From JBFMFH01 sp040752275 (GTDB lineage Bacteria > Acidobacteriota > Vicinamibacteria > Vicinamibacterales > JAKQTR01), in contig JBFMFH010000058.1 of NCBI GenBank assembly GCA_040752275.1, positions 1 through 50,897 of the forward strand: a DNA stretch of 50,897 bases. The letters are read 5' to 3'. Both the position numbers and the translations under genes were made by a program. Of the stretch, positions 48,614 through 50,897 are shown piece by piece. Under the pieces are notes generated by a model. That model searched no databases and was not told where the DNA came from. It saw nothing but the letters and a program-made list of their open reading frames with translations. Each line of letters opens with the position of its first letter. Position 1 is the stretch's first letter.

Positions 48614-50716
48614 ATGCCCCGGGTCGTACCTCTCAGTCGGACGCGGAACATCGGCATCATGGCCCACATCGATGCCGGGAAGACCACGACCACGGAGCGG
48701 GTCCTGTTTTACACGGGCATCACCTACAAGCTCGGCGAGGTGCACGACGGCACCGCCGTGATGGACTGGATGGCGCAGGAGCAGGAGCGGGGCATCACCA
48801 TCACATCCGCCGCGACGACCTGCTTCTGGCGCGAACACCGCGTGAACATCATCGACACGCCCGGCCATGTGGACTTCACGGCCGAAGTGGAGCGGTCGCT
48901 GCGCGTCCTGGATGGCGCCGTGGCCGTGTTCGATGCCGTCTCCGGCGTCGAGCCCCAGTCCGAGACCGTGTGGCGGCAGGCCGACAAGTACCGGGTGCCG
49001 CGCATCTGTTTCGTGAACAAGATGGACCGCGTCGGCGCCGACTTCAAGACCACGCTCGACCAGATCCGGACCAAGCTCCAGGGGAACCCGGTGGCCATTC
49101 AGCTGCCGATCGGCGCAGACGCAGGCTTCGTCGGCGTCATCGACCTCGTGGGCATGACGGCCGTCCGCTACAGGGACGAGACGCTCGGTGCCGACTACAT
49201 CGTCGATGAGATTCCGGCGGAGCTGCGGGACGAAGCCAACGAGTATCGCGAGCACCTGATCGAGAAGGTGAGCGAGGTCGACGACCGGCTGCTCGAGAAG
49301 TACCTGCACGCCGAGCCCATCTCCGAGGACGAGATCAAGGCGGCCCTGCGCAAGCGGACCATCGAGTCCGTCAGGCAGGAAAAGGCGCCGTTCGTGCCGG
49401 TAATCTGCGGTTCGGCCTTCAAGAACAAGGGCGTCCAGCCGCTGCTCGATGCCGTCGTCGATTACCTGCCTTCGCCCCTCGACATCCCGCCCGTGACGGG
49501 CCTGGTGCCCGACCGGCAGGAACAGCAGATCGAGCGGCCGGCGTCGGACGAGGCACCGTTCTCGGCCCTGGCCTTCAAGATCATGACCGACCCGTTCGTC
49601 GGACAGCTGACCTTCATCCGCGTGTACTCCGGCGTGCTGCAATCCGGCGGTTCCGTCTACAACGCGACCAAGGGCAAGCACGAGCGCATCGGCCGGCTTC
49701 TCAAGATGCACGCCAACAAGCGCGAGGAGATCAAGCAGGTCTACGCCGGCGACATCGCCGCGGCGGTCGGGCTGAAGAGCGTGGGCACGGGCGACTCGAT
49801 CTGTGACGACAAGCACCCGATCCTCCTCGAGTCGATGGACTTCCCCGAGCCGGTGATCGCGCTGGCCATCGAGCCGAAGACCAAGGCCGACCAGGAGAAG
49901 CTCGGCATGGGCCTCGGCAAGCTGCAGGCGGAAGACCCGACCTTCCGTGTCCGGACGGACCCCGAGACGGGCCAGGTCGTCATCTCCGGGATGGGAGAGC
50001 TGCATCTCGAGATCATCGTGGACCGCCTGGAGCGCGAGTTCAGCGTCGAGGCCAGCGTCGGCCGCCCGCAGGTGGCCTACAAGGAGACGCTGACGGCCGA
50101 GGCCGAGGGCGAAGGTCGCTACATCAGGCAGACCGGCGGGCGCGGCCAGTACGGCCACGCGAAGATCCGCCTCGAGCCACGCAAGCCCGGCGAGGGCTTC
50201 GAGTTCGCCAACGCGATCGTCGGCGGCGCGATCCCCCGCGAGTACGTCAAACCGGTGGAGGAGGGCATCCGCGAGGCCATGTCGGCGGGGGTGCTGGCAG
50301 GCTACCCGGTCGACGACCTGAAGGTGACGCTGTACGACGGCTCGTTCCACGAGGTCGACTCGTCGGAGATGGCCTTCAAGATCGCCGGTTCGATGGCCTT
50401 CAAGGACGCCGCCCGGAAGGCGTCCCCCGTGTTGCTCGAGCCGATGATGCGCGTCGAAGTCGTGGTGCCCGAAGAGTACATGGGCGACATCATGGGCGAC
50501 ATCAACGCCCGCCGCGGCCGCATCACGGCCATGGAGGCCAGGGCCGGCACCCAGATCGTCCGCGCCCGGGTGCCACTGTCGGAGATGTTCGGGTACGCGA
50601 CCGACCTGCGTTCGCGGACGCAGGGGCGGGCTACCTATTCGATGCATTTCGATCGCTACGAACAGGCGCCGCAGCACGTCAGCGAGGAGGTCGTCGCCCG
50701 CGTGACGGGGCGGTAG
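48614..50716 (+). CDS. fusA: Elongation factor G
   Basis: A 700-residue translocase with GTP-binding motifs AHIDAGKTTTTER (G1), RGITITSAATT (G2 region), DTPGHVDFT (G3) and VNKMDRVGAD (G4), then domains II to V ending in the C-terminal helix after GRATYSMHFDRYEQ. ATG 48614 has GCAGGA upstream. It drives ribosomal translocation and ribosome recycling with RRF. No frameshift seen; the antisense open frame across it is a GC artefact. Confidence 0.97.
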   Translation: MPRVVPLSRTRNIGIMAHIDAGKTTTTERVLFYTGITYKLGEVHDGTAVMDWMAQEQERGITITSAATTCFWREHRVNIIDTPGHVDFTAEVERSLRVLDGAVAVFDAVSGVEPQSETVWRQADKYRVPRICFVNKMDRVGADFKTTLDQIRTKLQGNPVAIQLPIGADAGFVGVIDLVGMTAVRYRDETLGADYIVDEIPAELRDEANEYREHLIEKVSEVDDRLLEKYLHAEPISEDEIKAALRKRTIESVRQEKAPFVPVICGSAFKNKGVQPLLDAVVDYLPSPLDIPPVTGLVPDRQEQQIERPASDEAPFSALAFKIMTDPFVGQLTFIRVYSGVLQSGGSVYNATKGKHERIGRLLKMHANKREEIKQVYAGDIAAAVGLKSVGTGDSICDDKHPILLESMDFPEPVIALAIEPKTKADQEKLGMGLGKLQAEDPTFRVRTDPETGQVVISGMGELHLEIIVDRLEREFSVEASVGRPQVAYKETLTAEAEGEGRYIRQTGGRGQYGHAKIRLEPRKPGEGFEFANAIVGGAIPREYVKPVEEGIREAMSAGVLAGYPVDDLKVTLYDGSFHEVDSSEMAFKIAGSMAFKDAARKASPVLLEPMMRVEVVVPEEYMGDIMGDINARRGRITAMEARAGTQIVRARVPLSEMFGYATDLRSRTQGRATYSMHFDRYEQAPQHVSEEVVARVTGR

Positions 50717-50774
50717 GCTTGACAGGCGCACTCATCAACCTGGATGCGACGCACCGCAGCAACGGAGACCAGCC

Positions 50775-50897
50775 ATGGCGAAGGAGAAATTCGATCGGTC
50801 GAAGCCGCACGTGAACGTGGGGACGATTGGGCACATTGACCACGGGAAGACGACGCTGACGGCGGCGTTGACGAAGGTGGCGGCGAGCAAGGGCTGG
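50775..50897 (+). CDS. tuf: Elongation factor Tu, N-terminal fragment (second tuf copy)
   Basis: Translation from ATG 50775 gives MAKEKFDRSKPHVNVGTIGH followed by IDHGKTTLTAALTKVAASKGW, the EF-Tu start with the G1 loop; the gene runs off the window. It follows fusA by 58 nt as in standard str operons. A TTGACA hexamer lies at 50719-50724 but no convincing -10 follows. Codon choice matches the tuf fragment at the left edge. Confidence 0.96.
   Translation, partial: MAKEKFDRSKPHVNVGTIGHIDHGKTTLTAALTKVAASKGW

Noticed and set aside
47975..50731. 918-codon minus-strand open frame across rpsL, rpsG and fusA
   Set aside because: Runs opposite to three certain genes with no recognisable motif.

Overview
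The window is GC-rich bacterial chromosome with dense, well-spaced genes. Three things point to Acidobacteriota, possibly the Vicinamibacteria lineage: the RpoB sequence with a cysteine-rich insert that I associate with acidobacterial RpoB, PEGA- and TonB-tailed Ser/Thr kinases, and repeated GGGATTCGGGA-type intergenic tracts. This placement is an inference from protein style; no rRNA is present to confirm it.

Layout. (1) 1-12479, plus strand: the end of one tuf gene, then rpmG, tRNA-Trp(CCA), secE, nusG, rplK, rplA, rplJ, rplL, rpoB and rpoC, the classical translation/transcription cluster. (2) 12517-15049, plus strand: a DUF192 protein and a multi-spanning membrane protein with a spermidine-synthase-like C-terminus. 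(3) 15066-44483, minus strand: a 29-kb block of tightly packed, often overlapping genes read from an NtrC-type regulator at the right end to a small lipoprotein at the left end. It encodes a Tad (tight adherence, Flp pilus) machine. (4) 44637-47341: an intact ISKra4-like insertion sequence with 21-bp inverted repeats and a 9-bp target duplication, sitting just upstream of the Tad regulator. (5) 47421-50897, plus strand: the str operon (rpsL, rpsG, fusA) and the start of a second tuf gene. The Tad island therefore separates rpoC from rpsL, which are adjacent in many bacteria.

The Tad island. Machine parts present are a fused TadZ-TadA ATPase, TadB, TadC, CpaB/RcpC, a secretin-like CpaC with a degenerate C-terminus, two TadE-like proteins and a TadG-like protein. 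Three short Flp pilins are present, one of them only 54 residues. No prepilin peptidase (TadV/CpaA) lies in the window. Interleaved is a complete Ser/Thr phosphorylation set: two transmembrane kinases, a PP2C phosphatase and two transmembrane FHA proteins. There is also a second, PilB/GspE-like ATPase, a single-domain response regulator, a histidine kinase/NtrC pair and periplasmic TPR/PEGA/PDZ and propeller-like proteins. Two fusions stand out: the PP2C phosphatase ends in a full Flp-type pilin segment, and a 1147-residue protein begins with a Flp-type pilin segment.

Main find. The 1147-residue protein carries, between residues about 570 and 770, the spaced catalytic signature of the ExoY/CyaA/edema-factor class of nucleotidyl cyclase toxins: two lysines 7 apart (K591, K598), a DxD (D681, D683) and a His-x5-Asn (H731, N737). 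Its N-terminus matches the major Flp pilin of the same locus at 21 of 40 ungapped positions. My reading is a Tad machine that displays or delivers a pilin-tethered cyclase-like effector, gated by Ser/Thr phosphorylation. The motif spacing and the fusion are visible in the sequence; activity and delivery are inference.
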